A DNA stretch of 20,377 nt from UBA1049 sp964522305 (GCA_964522305.1 CAZFVM010000012.1:1-20377); one strand, 5' to 3'. Shown: positions 1 through 7,427, counted from the stretch's first letter. Translations and numbers: made by a program. The notes: generated by a model not told the origin, from the sequence alone.

Positions 1-175
1 ACTGTCCCATTGTTATTTAAGCATCTTCCAATCTTGTTAGCGAGCAACTTATGGAGGATAGTTTTTTGGCTAGGCGTATAGATAGTTGACCGAAACGATA
101 ATATCCTGCCGCTTGAAAAAAATATATGATAAAAGGATGTCTATTTTTGTATAGATATCATATTACTAAATATAG
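1..175. other. Left-edge stretch without a supported gene
   Basis: No convincing gene is visible. One plus-strand frame is open from the edge to a TAG at 79-81 and would read as a hydrophobic tail ending in WRIVFWLGV. It could be the C-terminus of an upstream membrane protein, but 26 open codons are easily found by chance. The remainder is AT-rich. No tRNA, riboswitch or clear terminator is seen here. Confidence 0.3.
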
Positions 176-203
176 TTGATTTTATATTTTTTTCGGTTAT
201 AAT
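176..203 (+). promoter_or_regulatory. Promoter of the CBM9-like surface protein gene
   Basis: TTGATT at 176-181 and a perfect TATAAT at 198-203 are separated by 16 bases, a sigma-A type promoter. Transcription would start near 210, about 48 bases before the ATG at 258. Confidence 0.7.
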
Positions 204-211
204 AGTAGTAG

Positions 212-232
212 TTGAAAAGAAAAGCTTTTCAA
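212..232 (+). other. Hairpin at the predicted 5' end of the mRNA
   Basis: TTGAAAAG (212-219) pairs with CTTTTCAA (225-232) across a five-base loop. It lies within about two bases of the predicted transcription start, a position where a stem can protect an mRNA from 5'-end decay. It contains the 12-base palindrome GAAAAGCTTTTC (219-230), so a protein-binding operator is the alternative reading. Confidence 0.4.
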
Positions 233-257
233 AAAAATAAAGGAGAAAGATTAAAGT

Positions 258-1775
258 ATGAAAAAAATTATTTCTGTTTTACTGGTAACGGTATTGATTG
301 CAGCGTTCTTCGTTGTTCCGGCTTCTGCCGCCTCAGTGAACCATCCCGTTGATATCCAGTATTCAAAGAAAGCTCCCGTGCTTGACGGAGAAGTCAAAAC
401 CGGAGAATATGGTCTGAAGATTCACTCGGTAGACTATAACAGCGATCAGTTTTTATCAGCTTTCGATTTGAAAAAAGCAGTAAAAGCAGACTTTTACATG
501 ACTTGGACCGACGACAGCCTTTATATGGCATGGGTTGTCCATACCGACAAACACACACCTATCCCATTAGATAGCGAATTGGGAATGGCGTACATGTGGT
601 ATTACTCTTGTGTTCAGTTCATGATGAGCACCGGTGCACCGGATGCTTCCAATAAGGTTTATCAAACCGGCGATTGGTCCGGAGATTACCTCGAAGTAGG
701 ACTTGTAGTAGCTGATGACGGCTCATCTTATAAGAATGCTTGGAGCTTACCTGCCGGCGGCGAGAACCTCTCTACCGACGACTGGGACTTCTCCGGTAAA
801 AGAGACGAAGCAAAGAAAACCACAACTTATGAAATTAGACTTCCTTGGAAGAAGACCGGAATCGAAAAAGTTGGTAACGGAATTCAATTTGGCTTGACCT
901 ATGCCATATCCGACCACGAAGTACCTGCCGAAGCTTTCAACGCTCCTCTAAGCGAGGATGTTCAGTTTGTAGAGTGGCAAGACGGTATCCTTGGCGGCAA
1001 GAACATGGACGGCGGCGCTGTAATAACCCTTAAAGGCAAAGACAAAGACGTTATTGTCGATATCGAAAAAGACGACCCCACCAAATTACCTAAAGGCAAA
1101 TTTGAAGTACCCGAAGGGTCTACCGAGCTTGATCTTGACTTCAACAAAATTAACGCAACGATTGCAACCGGTTCTACATCTGTTATTACAAAGATTGACT
1201 CGATTAAGAACTACAATGTTAAGTACTCCAACAACATCCACTTGACCCCTGTATCCGGAAAGAAAAACACTTATTCTGTAGTTGCGGTGGCTCAGGGTTC
1301 GGGAGATAATCCAAACTTCGAATTAAAGAAGGGGGATGTGGTACTTGCTTTCCATACCGACGGCGAAGGTGCTGCAGGATTTGAAAGAGCAGAGCTTTCC
1401 AAAAAAATCGTTGAAGGCGATGTTGTAGTATTCCAAGGTTATGATCTTGCTAAAGGCGAGCTTGTCAACAGTGACCCTGTAGTATATGTAGAAAAAGACT
1501 TGGCGACAGTAGAAGATGATGAATCCGACGATATTTCTGACGATGAATCCGACGATGAACTATCTACCGAAGATTCCGAAGAAGATTCTGTGGCAGACGA
1601 TGACTCCGAAGACGAGGACGAATCTGTAGCACAAGACGAATCCAAAGCAGACGAATCCAAAGAAGACGAATCCAAAGAAGACAGCAACACCATTTGGTGG
1701 ATAATCGGTATAGTTGTCGCATTATTGGCTATTGGTGCCGGAGTATTCTTTGCAACCAAGAAGAAAAAAGACTAA
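258..1775 (+). CDS. Membrane-anchored surface protein with CBM9-like domain
   Basis: Exported, membrane-anchored protein of 505 residues. Residues 1-24 form a signal peptide ending VPASA. About 28-258 resemble the CBM9/DOMON-like sugar-binding fold, with LDGEVKTGEY near the start and alternating beta strands rich in Trp and Tyr. Residues about 300-412 form a second beta-rich domain that recurs in the phosphodiester glycosidase at 10283-13276. Residues 413-476 are a highly acidic Ser/Asp/Glu linker, 479-499 a transmembrane helix, and the tail is KKKKD. There is no LPXTG motif, so it is held by the helix rather than by sortase. AGGAG at 241-245 sits 12 bases before the ATG, slightly far. The gene stands alone with its own promoter and terminator. 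Exact ligand is unknown; binding of surface or dietary glycan is inferred. Confidence 0.72.
   Translation: MKKIISVLLVTVLIAAFFVVPASAASVNHPVDIQYSKKAPVLDGEVKTGEYGLKIHSVDYNSDQFLSAFDLKKAVKADFYMTWTDDSLYMAWVVHTDKHTPIPLDSELGMAYMWYYSCVQFMMSTGAPDASNKVYQTGDWSGDYLEVGLVVADDGSSYKNAWSLPAGGENLSTDDWDFSGKRDEAKKTTTYEIRLPWKKTGIEKVGNGIQFGLTYAISDHEVPAEAFNAPLSEDVQFVEWQDGILGGKNMDGGAVITLKGKDKDVIVDIEKDDPTKLPKGKFEVPEGSTELDLDFNKINATIATGSTSVITKIDSIKNYNVKYSNNIHLTPVSGKKNTYSVVAVAQGSGDNPNFELKKGDVVLAFHTDGEGAAGFERAELSKKIVEGDVVVFQGYDLAKGELVNSDPVVYVEKDLATVEDDESDDISDDESDDELSTEDSEEDSVADDDSEDEDESVAQDESKADESKEDESKEDSNTIWWIIGIVVALLAIGAGVFFATKKKKD
1635..1679 (+). repeat. Three 15-base tandem repeats coding DESKA/DESKE
   Basis: GACGAATCCAAAGCA followed by two copies of GACGAATCCAAAGAA, starting at 1635, 1650 and 1665, encode DESKA-DESKE-DESKE in the acidic linker of the surface protein. 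A related pair, GATGAATCCGACGAT, occurs at 1518 and 1542. In-frame 15-base units let the linker length vary by slippage. Confidence 0.85.
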
Positions 1776-1809
1776 TAACCTTTAAGTTTTAACAAGATTC
1801 ATATAAAAG

Positions 1810-1845
1810 ACCCGTCGAGTACACAAAACCTCGACGGGTTTTTGT
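1810..1845 (+). terminator. Intrinsic terminator of the surface protein gene
   Basis: ACCCGTCGAG (1810-1819) pairs perfectly with CTCGACGGGT (1830-1839) across a 10-base loop and is followed by a T-rich tail. It separates this gene from the lipoprotein-rimI-tsaD operon. Confidence 0.9.
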
Positions 1846-1869
1846 TTCTCTTTTTTAAAAAGCCTTCTA

Positions 1870-1897
1870 TTGACACTTCACTTATAAATAGTATTAT
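1870..1897 (+). promoter_or_regulatory. Promoter of the lipoprotein-rimI-tsaD operon
   Basis: A perfect TTGACA (1870-1875) and TATTAT (1892-1897) are spaced by 16 bases. Transcription would start near 1904, leaving an 80-base leader before the lipoprotein ATG. No other strong promoter is seen before rimI or tsaD. Confidence 0.65.
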
Positions 1898-1983
1898 ATA
1901 TATGTCTTTTGATTTGAGGGAAGATACACGTAAATGTTTTTCCCGTGGGAATAAAAGAATTGTCGGAAGGATTGTAAATATAT

Positions 1984-2664
1984 ATGAAGATACGAACTAT
2001 AACAAACAAAGTTGTTTTGTCTGGGGTTTTGGCGCTGCTTTTTGTCTTGTCCGGATGTAGCAGTCTTATTAAACTGAAAGAAAAAGATGACGGGATCTTA
2101 GACCCGGCCCAAGACATCCTTTATCTCCCTTGCTCCCCTCTTGCTGTCAGGCCGGTAACCGTGGGGGAAGAATATGCAAAATTGGGAAACACTATATACT
2201 ATACGATAAAATACGAAACCCCCGAAGACTTTATCTGTGATAAAGCGGATGGCGTCAGTTATGTTTTTCGAAACAGCAAACTCGAGGATATTACAATCCA
2301 TAACTTTGAACCTATCGCCGCTTTTATATATATCGAAGGAACTGCATCCCTCCATGTAGGTACTCTGTATGCCTCCGGAGAGTTCTTGCCCGACGAATTA
2401 AAGGATGACAATATGCAGGATGACAGCGCCCTGGTCTACGCAATAAGAGACGCTCTAAAACAAGGAGAAAGGGTTGAAGTTTCGGCGAACGATATCAACC
2501 CCGAAAACGATTATTATCTCAGATTGCTCTCTGCAAAATACCCGGGGCTTTATTATACTGTGGTCTTTTATACCGACAACAAGGGAACAGCTTATCTCAA
2601 GGATAGAAGAACCGGTGAGTCGGTCTATGCACCCGAGGAGCTTCGCCTGAGAATTTTAGGTTGA
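1984..2664 (+). CDS. Putative lipoprotein of unknown function
   Basis: 226-residue protein that I do not recognise. Residues 1-24 form a lipoprotein signal peptide with basic N-terminus, hydrophobic core and lipobox LSGC, so the Cys should be lipidated and the rest lie outside the membrane. The mature part is soluble, of mixed alpha/beta character, with no repeat or familiar motif. GGAAGG at 1965-1970 lies 13 bases before the ATG; the only nearby in-frame alternative, TTG at 1972, runs straight into a TAA. The stop is three bases before the rimI start, so the two are probably translationally coupled. Its place at the head of a t6A/RimI operon is unexpected, because those enzymes are cytoplasmic; co-transcription need not mean shared function. 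Confidence 0.75.
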   Translation: MKIRTITNKVVLSGVLALLFVLSGCSSLIKLKEKDDGILDPAQDILYLPCSPLAVRPVTVGEEYAKLGNTIYYTIKYETPEDFICDKADGVSYVFRNSKLEDITIHNFEPIAAFIYIEGTASLHVGTLYASGEFLPDELKDDNMQDDSALVYAIRDALKQGERVEVSANDINPENDYYLRLLSAKYPGLYYTVVFYTDNKGTAYLKDRRTGESVYAPEELRLRILG

Positions 2665-2667
2665 CAT

Positions 2668-3117
2668 ATGGAGAAAATAACCATTGTTCCCCTATCACAA
2701 AAGGAAGTAACTCAGGCAGAACAGATTGAAAAAAACAACCTTCCGGAAGCTTGGTCTGCTCGGCAAATATCTTCTTTGTTGGAAAGCGGCGGAGTGTATC
2801 TTTGTGCAAAAGAGAACAATAACCTCGTAGGTATCGGCAGCTTGTATGTAGTTGCCGGAGAAGGGCAAATAATGAATATCGCCGTGGAGCCCCATATGCG
2901 AAACAAAGGTATAGGCAAAAAGATTTTGCTTGCTTTAATCCAAGAAGGCATACAAAGGGGGGCTAAGTCCTTTGTAATCGAGGTAAACGAACAAAATACC
3001 ATTGCCATATCTTTGTACAAGAGTTTGGGGTTTGTAGTGTTGGGGACCAGAAATGCCGCACGGGGTAGCGGCAAAGCTTGTATTATGGAACTTTCGGATA
3101 TAAATATGCCGGATTAA
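2668..3117 (+). CDS. rimI: Ribosomal protein S18 alanine N-acetyltransferase
   Basis: GNAT-family enzyme of 149 residues, the usual RimI length, which acetylates the N-terminal alanine of ribosomal protein S18 with acetyl-CoA. Motif A (MNIAVEPHMRNKGIGKK, 69-85) holds the acetyl-CoA pyrophosphate loop R-N-K-G-I-G. IEVNEQNTIAISLYKSLGF (104-122) is the RimI signature; E105 and Y117 match, by spacing, the general base and acid of E. coli RimI (E103, Y115). The usual Arg two residues after the Glu is Asn here. The start lies three bases after the lipoprotein stop, with only a weak TTAGG upstream, which fits coupled translation. tsaD follows 26 bases later, the classic rimI-tsaD pairing. A paralogous GNAT is possible but the context argues for RimI. 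Confidence 0.88.
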   Translation: MEKITIVPLSQKEVTQAEQIEKNNLPEAWSARQISSLLESGGVYLCAKENNNLVGIGSLYVVAGEGQIMNIAVEPHMRNKGIGKKILLALIQEGIQRGAKSFVIEVNEQNTIAISLYKSLGFVVLGTRNAARGSGKACIMELSDINMPD

Positions 3118-3143
3118 TTTTTTTGTAAAAAAGGAGTATTCTT

Positions 3144-4157
3144 GTGTTAATTTTGGGTATAGAAACCTCATGTGATGAAACTGCAGCAGCTGTGGTCAAA
3201 AGCGGAAGAACGGTGGTGTCTTCTATAGTTGCTTCCCAAACCGATATACATACTGTCTATGGTGGTGTGGTGCCGGAGATTGCTTCCAGAGCTCACACCG
3301 AAGCGATATCGGGAATAGTGAATCAAGCCTTGAAATCTGCCGAGTTATCCTTGGAGGATATAGACGGGATTGCCGTTACCCAATCCCCCGGTCTTATCGG
3401 AGCTCTCTTGGTAGGGTTGTCCTTTGCCAAAGGACTTTCTTTTGCTTCGGATAAACCTTTAATTCCGGTCCACCATATACGAGGCCATGTGGCGGCTAAT
3501 TATCTGGCTTTCCCCGAGTTGCAACCTCCCTTTGTAGCTTTGGTAGTTTCCGGCGGACATACTTCTTTGTTGTTGGTAAAGGATTATACCGAGTTTGAGC
3601 TAATCGGCCAAACCAGAGATGATGCTGCCGGCGAGGCCTTTGACAAGGCAGCAAGAGTTTTGGGTCTCCCTTATCCCGGAGGCGCTGTTATTGACAAATT
3701 GGCAACCAAAGGCAATAAAAAAGCCTATAGATTTCCTGTGTCAAAAATTGAAGGGTCTGAATTTGACTTTTCCTTTTCCGGCTTAAAAACCGCATTGATA
3801 AATCAGGTGCACAACCACAGGGAAAAAACAAAAAAGCCGCTTACCGATTCTTTTGTTGAGAATATTGCCGCTTCTTACACCGATGCCATAGTCAAAACAA
3901 TCCTGTCAAGGCTGGAGTTGTTACCGGAAAAATACGGCTCTTATCCAATAGTCTTGGGAGGAGGAGTTGCCGCTAACTCTCACCTGAGAGCTGCCGTAGC
4001 CGACTACTGCAAAAGACATAATGTAACACTGTTTGCCCCTCCGCTATCCCTTTGCGGTGACAATGCAACAATGATAGCTTCCCAGGGGTATTATGAGTAT
4101 GTTGCGGGGAATATTGCTCCCCTTTCCCTTAATGCGTATGCTACAAAAAAGGTATAA
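3144..4157 (+). CDS. tsaD: tRNA N6-threonylcarbamoyladenosine transferase TsaD
   Basis: Catalytic subunit that moves the threonylcarbamoyl group from threonylcarbamoyl-AMP to A37 of ANN-decoding tRNAs, forming t6A together with TsaB and TsaE. The 337 residues are full length. Landmarks are LGIETSCDET (4-13), PEIASRAH (44-51), the metal-binding H111 and H115 in HHIRGHVAANY, VSGGHTS (135-141), TRDDAAGEAFDK, GGGVAANSHLR (272-282) and D306 in CGDNATM. The start is GTG, chosen because AAGGAG (3131-3136) sits seven bases upstream and the product begins exactly at the conserved strand. tsaB and tsaE, often upstream in Clostridia, are not in this window and must be encoded elsewhere. Confidence 0.96.
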   Translation: MLILGIETSCDETAAAVVKSGRTVVSSIVASQTDIHTVYGGVVPEIASRAHTEAISGIVNQALKSAELSLEDIDGIAVTQSPGLIGALLVGLSFAKGLSFASDKPLIPVHHIRGHVAANYLAFPELQPPFVALVVSGGHTSLLLVKDYTEFELIGQTRDDAAGEAFDKAARVLGLPYPGGAVIDKLATKGNKKAYRFPVSKIEGSEFDFSFSGLKTALINQVHNHREKTKKPLTDSFVENIAASYTDAIVKTILSRLELLPEKYGSYPIVLGGGVAANSHLRAAVADYCKRHNVTLFAPPLSLCGDNATMIASQGYYEYVAGNIAPLSLNAYATKKV

Positions 4158-4208
4158 AACCATTAATGTTTTCCCGTAAGGTGAGATACATAATACCGAC
4201 ACATTAAC

Positions 4209-4304
4209 TGTGGACAACTCCGTGAATATGTGGTTAACTTCCCCCGAAAACCCTATTATACCTCAATTTTACCCTGATTATTCTGTGGAAAACCCTGTGG
4301 AAAG
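4209..4304 (+). promoter_or_regulatory. Cluster of four DnaA-box-like sequences
   Basis: The gene-free stretch 4158-4445 holds four same-orientation TGTGG motifs: TGTGGACAA (4209-4217), TGTGGTTAA (4229-4237), TGTGGAAAA (4284-4292) and TGTGGAAAG (4296-4304). On the other strand TTTTCCACA fits the relaxed DnaA box TTWTNCACA exactly, and the other three differ by one base each. None is the ideal TTATCCACA. Sites pair up (starts 20 and 12 bases apart). They lie between the tsaD stop and the terminator, so they are probably also in its 3' untranslated RNA. Nothing else is recognisable in this stretch. DnaA binding is an inference. Confidence 0.4.
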
Positions 4305-4382
4305 GGTGGATTTCATAATATTGAATAGCCGATTATCCGGTCAATTATGTTAACCTTAGCTTCGAGATTTTCTGATTTTTGC

Positions 4383-4430
4383 AAAAACAACTCCGACCAC
4401 AAAGAGTCGGAGTTTTGTTGTTTGTTTTGG
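4383..4430. terminator. Bidirectional terminator between tsaD and DUF6062 gene
   Basis: AACTCCGAC (4389-4397) pairs with GTCGGAGTT (4406-4414) across eight bases. A T-rich run follows on the plus strand, and the A-rich run before it gives Ts on the minus strand, so it can end both converging transcripts. Confidence 0.85.
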
Positions 4431-4445
4431 CTGCAAAAAACTTGT

Positions 4446-5141
4446 TTATCCCAAATCCGCGGGCCCGGATAAAAAACGAATGCTTCGTTCCACGGCATCC
4501 TTGGAATTGCCCCAGGGTTCGTCCCCGAATCGATAATCGAACTTCTTGCAAAACCAAGAGACATCCCCCTTCAACTCGGAGAGATACCCCCAAACTATCT
4601 TGTCTGCATGGTTCGCCAACACCCTATAACCTTTTTTGTCCATTTCTTTAAAGCCGGTATCTAAGAGTTGCTTGTAGTGGGGTAAGCAAAACATGGTCTG
4701 AGAGCCAAACTTTGTGACAAACTCCGGCTCGGTGTGATACAGATAAACTGTAGTAGAAAACATTTTGCTCATCTTGTCTTCTATCCGATCACAAACATAA
4801 CAATCCCTGTCTAATTTCTCGATAGCGGAAATAGGCTTAGCGGCTATATTCTTGCTATAAAGCTTCCCAAACTTTAGTCGACCTAACAGCTCCTGTAAAT
4901 GGCTCTCTAACATCAAAGCGAGTCCGAGACGGTTTTTCATATCAAACATCGCCTCATAGTGAGTTTTGCAAAAGCCTTTTTTGTTTGTTTCTCTTCTGAT
5001 ATCGGGTTCCATCATGGAGGCTCCGAGAATTAACTCCAACTCGGTGGACTCCAGCCTGTTATAAAGCAAACAAAAAGGACAGCCTTTTTCGCTTTGTTCA
5101 AAGGCTTCGTTCACCGGAATAGTATAGATTCTTTCTCTCAT
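4446..5141 (-). CDS. DUF6062 family protein with duplicated CxxC/CxxH motifs
   Basis: 231-residue soluble protein matching, from memory, the DUF6062 family of Clostridia; its function is not known. The N-terminus RERIYTIPVNEAF, FCKTHY and the C-terminal SWFCKKFDYRFGDEPWGNS are the features I recognise. Two half-sites share one pattern: C21, C24, C58, H61 and C114, C117, C152, H155, both Cys-x2-Cys, 33-34 residues, Cys-x2-His-Tyr. This looks like an internal duplication that could hold two zinc ions or another metal cofactor. The frame is open further upstream to an ATG at 5225, but the ATG at 5141 has GAGGAAG about six bases before it and begins at the conserved N-terminus. Divergent from the 8-oxoguanine glycosylase gene. 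Confidence 0.8.
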   Translation of the reverse strand: MRERIYTIPVNEAFEQSEKGCPFCLLYNRLESTELELILGASMMEPDIRRETNKKGFCKTHYEAMFDMKNRLGLALMLESHLQELLGRLKFGKLYSKNIAAKPISAIEKLDRDCYVCDRIEDKMSKMFSTTVYLYHTEPEFVTKFGSQTMFCLPHYKQLLDTGFKEMDKKGYRVLANHADKIVWGYLSELKGDVSWFCKKFDYRFGDEPWGNSKDAVERSIRFLSGPADLG

Positions 5142-5207
5142 AATTCTTCCTCTTGTTGTTGGGGGCTTGTAATATCTAATTATTTTTATTAATTGTTTTG
5201 CACTGAC

Positions 5208-5236
5208 TTGATATAAACGATACATAAGACTATAAT
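5208..5236 (+). promoter_or_regulatory. Promoter of the 8-oxoguanine glycosylase gene
   Basis: TTGATA (5208-5213), 17 bases, TATAAT (5231-5236). Predicted start is near 5243, about 54 bases before the ATG at 5297. It faces the minus promoter at 5255-5283, so each polymerase must cross the other's promoter. Confidence 0.65.
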
Positions 5237-5254
5237 ATTTATATCTTATCTTTT

Positions 5255-5283
5255 ATTATACATGAAAATACACACCATATCAA
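5255..5283 (-). promoter_or_regulatory. Promoter of the DUF6062 gene
   Basis: On the minus strand TTGATA (5283-5278), 17 bases, TATAAT (5260-5255): the same hexamers and spacing as the facing plus promoter. Predicted start is near 5248, giving a leader of about 107 bases that runs back across the plus promoter. Confidence 0.6.
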
Positions 5284-5296
5284 GGAAAACAAATCC

Positions 5297-6133
5297 ATGA
5301 AAATACAGGCTGACGGCCCGAATATCAAAATATCCCATTGCGATTACTTTGACCTTGCTCAAACCTTTGAAAGCGGTCAATGCTTTAGATTCGAAAGAGG
5401 AGAAGACCGACTTTATCGAGGTGTCGCTCTCGGGGAGCTGATAGTTGCAGGGCAAGAAAACAACACAATTACCTTTTATAATATGACCCAAGAGAGCTTT
5501 GACTCCAAGTGGAAAAGATACTTCGACTTAGACTTGGATTACAAAAAGGTGTTGGAAGGCTTTGCCTTTGATCCCAGGCTAAAAATGATAACCCGGCAAA
5601 TACACGGGCTGAGAATATTAAAACAGGACCCCTGGGAGGCGTTGTGTTCTTTTATTATTTCTCAAAACAATAATATACCGAGGATAAAAAAGATAATAGA
5701 TACTTTGTGTCGTCTATTTGGAAATGAAATCCAAGATAACTATTATTCTTTCCCTTCTGCCGAGAGGGTTTTGGAAGTCGGATTGGAGGGGCTTGGTGAT
5801 ATTCGCAGTGGGTTTCGGGCTAAGTACATAATCGATGCGGCAAAAAAAGTGTCCTCCCAAACAATAGAGCTTGGCGAATTGCAAAATATGGATTACCCTA
5901 TGGCAAAAGAAGCCCTTATGGAAATAAAAGGAGTCGGGGATAAGGTGTCGGATTGTGTATTGCTGTATGGCTTGGGGTTTTATGAATCATTCCCCAAGGA
6001 TGTGTGGGTAAAAAGGGTGATAAAGGATTATTACGGAGAAGGTTTTGAGGATACATATTTTGGAGAATATGCGGGAATAGCTCAACAATATTTGTTTTAC
6101 TACGAAAGAAGTTTGGCGAGTCAGGACAAGTAA
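5297..6133 (+). CDS. 8-oxoguanine DNA glycosylase / AP lyase, OGG type
   Basis: 278-residue base-excision repair enzyme that removes 8-oxoguanine opposite cytosine and nicks the abasic site. It has the eukaryote-like OGG layout: an N-terminal OGG domain (about 1-105, with FESGQCFRF at 24-32) followed by a helix-hairpin-helix GPD domain. SQNNNI (122-127) corresponds to the damage-pocket motif of human OGG1. The hairpin EIKGVGDKVSDCVLL (209-223) supplies the Schiff-base Lys K216, and FPKDVWVKR supplies the catalytic Asp D235. No iron-sulfur Cys cluster follows, which separates it from MutY and Nth. AAGGA at 5282-5286 lies ten bases before the ATG. It is monocistronic and ends at a bidirectional terminator. 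Confidence 0.92.
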   Translation: MKIQADGPNIKISHCDYFDLAQTFESGQCFRFERGEDRLYRGVALGELIVAGQENNTITFYNMTQESFDSKWKRYFDLDLDYKKVLEGFAFDPRLKMITRQIHGLRILKQDPWEALCSFIISQNNNIPRIKKIIDTLCRLFGNEIQDNYYSFPSAERVLEVGLEGLGDIRSGFRAKYIIDAAKKVSSQTIELGELQNMDYPMAKEALMEIKGVGDKVSDCVLLYGLGFYESFPKDVWVKRVIKDYYGEGFEDTYFGEYAGIAQQYLFYYERSLASQDK

Positions 6134-6171
6134 CTCTGCCCAAAAAGTCAAAATCAAAAAATCTGCAATTA

Positions 6172-6215
6172 AAAAAAACACCGCTCGGCTTTTGTTGCCA
6201 AAACGGTGTTTTTTT
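6172..6215. terminator. Bidirectional terminator between ogg and the proBA operon
   Basis: AAAAAAACACCG (6172-6183) pairs with CGGTGTTTTTTT (6204-6215). The A and T arms supply the U-run in both directions, so it ends the glycosylase gene (plus) and the M24 peptidase gene (minus). Confidence 0.9.
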
Positions 6216-6224
6216 GTTTAATCT

Positions 6225-7427
6225 TTAGACGATTATTATATCCCTGCTCCCGCCGGTTATGCATCTGCCCCCTGTCGGGGTGACCACATAGGTCTCTTCT
6301 ACTCCGACCATGCCGATACCGGCCAACCCCATCTTTGGTTCTACAGCCAGGACCATATTGTTTTGCAACGGGTTGTCAAAGCCCTGTGCAATCACAGGAT
6401 ATTCATCCACATATAAACCGATACCATGGCCCAAAAACTTCACCTTGCTGTCTTCAAATCCCCCCAAAAGGTCTTTTTCTTCTTTTGTCAGAGTCTTTGT
6501 CACTTGGGTATAAACTTGAGTTGGAGTGAAATCGGGTTTTAACATTTCTGCGACCTTTGCCTGTATCTCTATACAGCACCGATGAGCCGATACCGTGTCT
6601 GCCGTCGGAGTATCTCCAAAAACATAAACCTGAGTCTTGTCGGTATGATATCCATAAAAACCGAAAGCGATATCAACAAAAACCAAATCCCCTCTCTTCA
6701 ATAACCTCGTCGGGCTGCCTACCAAAGGAACAGCCGGGCTCATACCGTACGCACCCCCGGGCCCGTCAAAGGAAGTGGGATAAAGAGAACTCTCCCCGAA
6801 GGTAACATGACCAATCCCCATTTCGGTCTGGAACATCATAAATCTGCTAACCCCTTGGTGCCCGAGTTTTATCATTTCGGCATATAATTTGCCGGCAAGC
6901 TCGGCTTCGCTTATTCCTTCCTTCAAAAGTCCGGGAACAATCTCGGTCAACAGTCGGTTGTGACGCCTGCCGGATTCCTCCATCAATCCCAGCTCGTAAT
7001 CGGACTTTACCGCTCTTTGTGCCAACAAAACCTTATCCATTGAAAAGGTACGGGAAAAGTCAAAATGCTTTGCCAGCCTTTGATACAATGCTTGGGTCAT
7101 AATCTCGGATTCAATAAAGACATCTCCCAATTCCCGCCCCAAAACGGCTGCGGCATCCCTATAACTATTATATTCTTTGATAAAAATGCTGTCGAACAAA
7201 GGGCTTTCTTTTTGCGCACGCCAATAACTCTTGCGTACAAAATAAAACATATCCCCGGTGGACTTGATAAACAAAACCGCATCCTGCATGGTGCCCAAAA
7301 AATAATATTGGTTTACCTTGCTGACTATTATGGCGACACCCCAACCCGGGTGGTTCTCATCCATGATCTTGATAAAGTAGGATACTCTGTTTTGCAGTTC
7401 TTTTTTTGTCGGGAGATAATCCTTCAA
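6225..7427 (-). CDS. M24-family metallopeptidase (Xaa-Pro peptidase-like)
   Basis: 400-residue cytoplasmic protein with a creatinase-like N-terminal domain (about 10-145) and a C-terminal pita-bread M24 domain. All five dinuclear metal ligands are present: D252 and D263 (FVDIAFGFYGYHTDKT), H334 (LGHGIGLYVDEYP), E363 (EPKMG) and E377 (VGVEET). This suggests an active aminopeptidase P/prolidase-type enzyme that frees residues next to proline; substrate is not certain. The start is TTG: AAGGAG lies seven bases upstream and no ATG or GTG fits as well. The gene begins 12 bases after the proA stop, so it belongs to the proB-proA operon, a sensible link between proline synthesis and proline salvage from peptides. 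Confidence 0.85.
   Translation of the reverse strand: MKDYLPTKKELQNRVSYFIKIMDENHPGWGVAIIVSKVNQYYFLGTMQDAVLFIKSTGDMFYFVRKSYWRAQKESPLFDSIFIKEYNSYRDAAAVLGRELGDVFIESEIMTQALYQRLAKHFDFSRTFSMDKVLLAQRAVKSDYELGLMEESGRRHNRLLTEIVPGLLKEGISEAELAGKLYAEMIKLGHQGVSRFMMFQTEMGIGHVTFGESSLYPTSFDGPGGAYGMSPAVPLVGSPTRLLKRGDLVFVDIAFGFYGYHTDKTQVYVFGDTPTADTVSAHRCCIEIQAKVAEMLKPDFTPTQVYTQVTKTLTKEEKDLLGGFEDSKVKFLGHGIGLYVDEYPVIAQGFDNPLQNNMVLAVEPKMGLAGIGMVGVEETYVVTPTGGRCITGGSRDIIIV

Noticed and set aside
1..81. C-terminus of an upstream gene
   Set aside because: Only 26 open codons with no motif; cannot be told from chance.
1439..1759. Minus-strand Ser-rich ORF of 106 residues
   Set aside because: It is the antisense of the acidic Asp/Glu/Ser linker, whose GAT/GAA/TCC codons read as Ser on the other strand; no ribosome site.
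4158..4380. Replication origin
   Set aside because: DnaA-like motifs are present but none is the ideal box, and no dnaA, dnaN, parAB or gidA gene is nearby; kept only as a DnaA-box-like cluster.
5142..5225. Longer start for the DUF6062 protein
   Set aside because: The extra 28 residues lie before a strong RBS and the conserved N-terminus; the ATG at 5141 is better.
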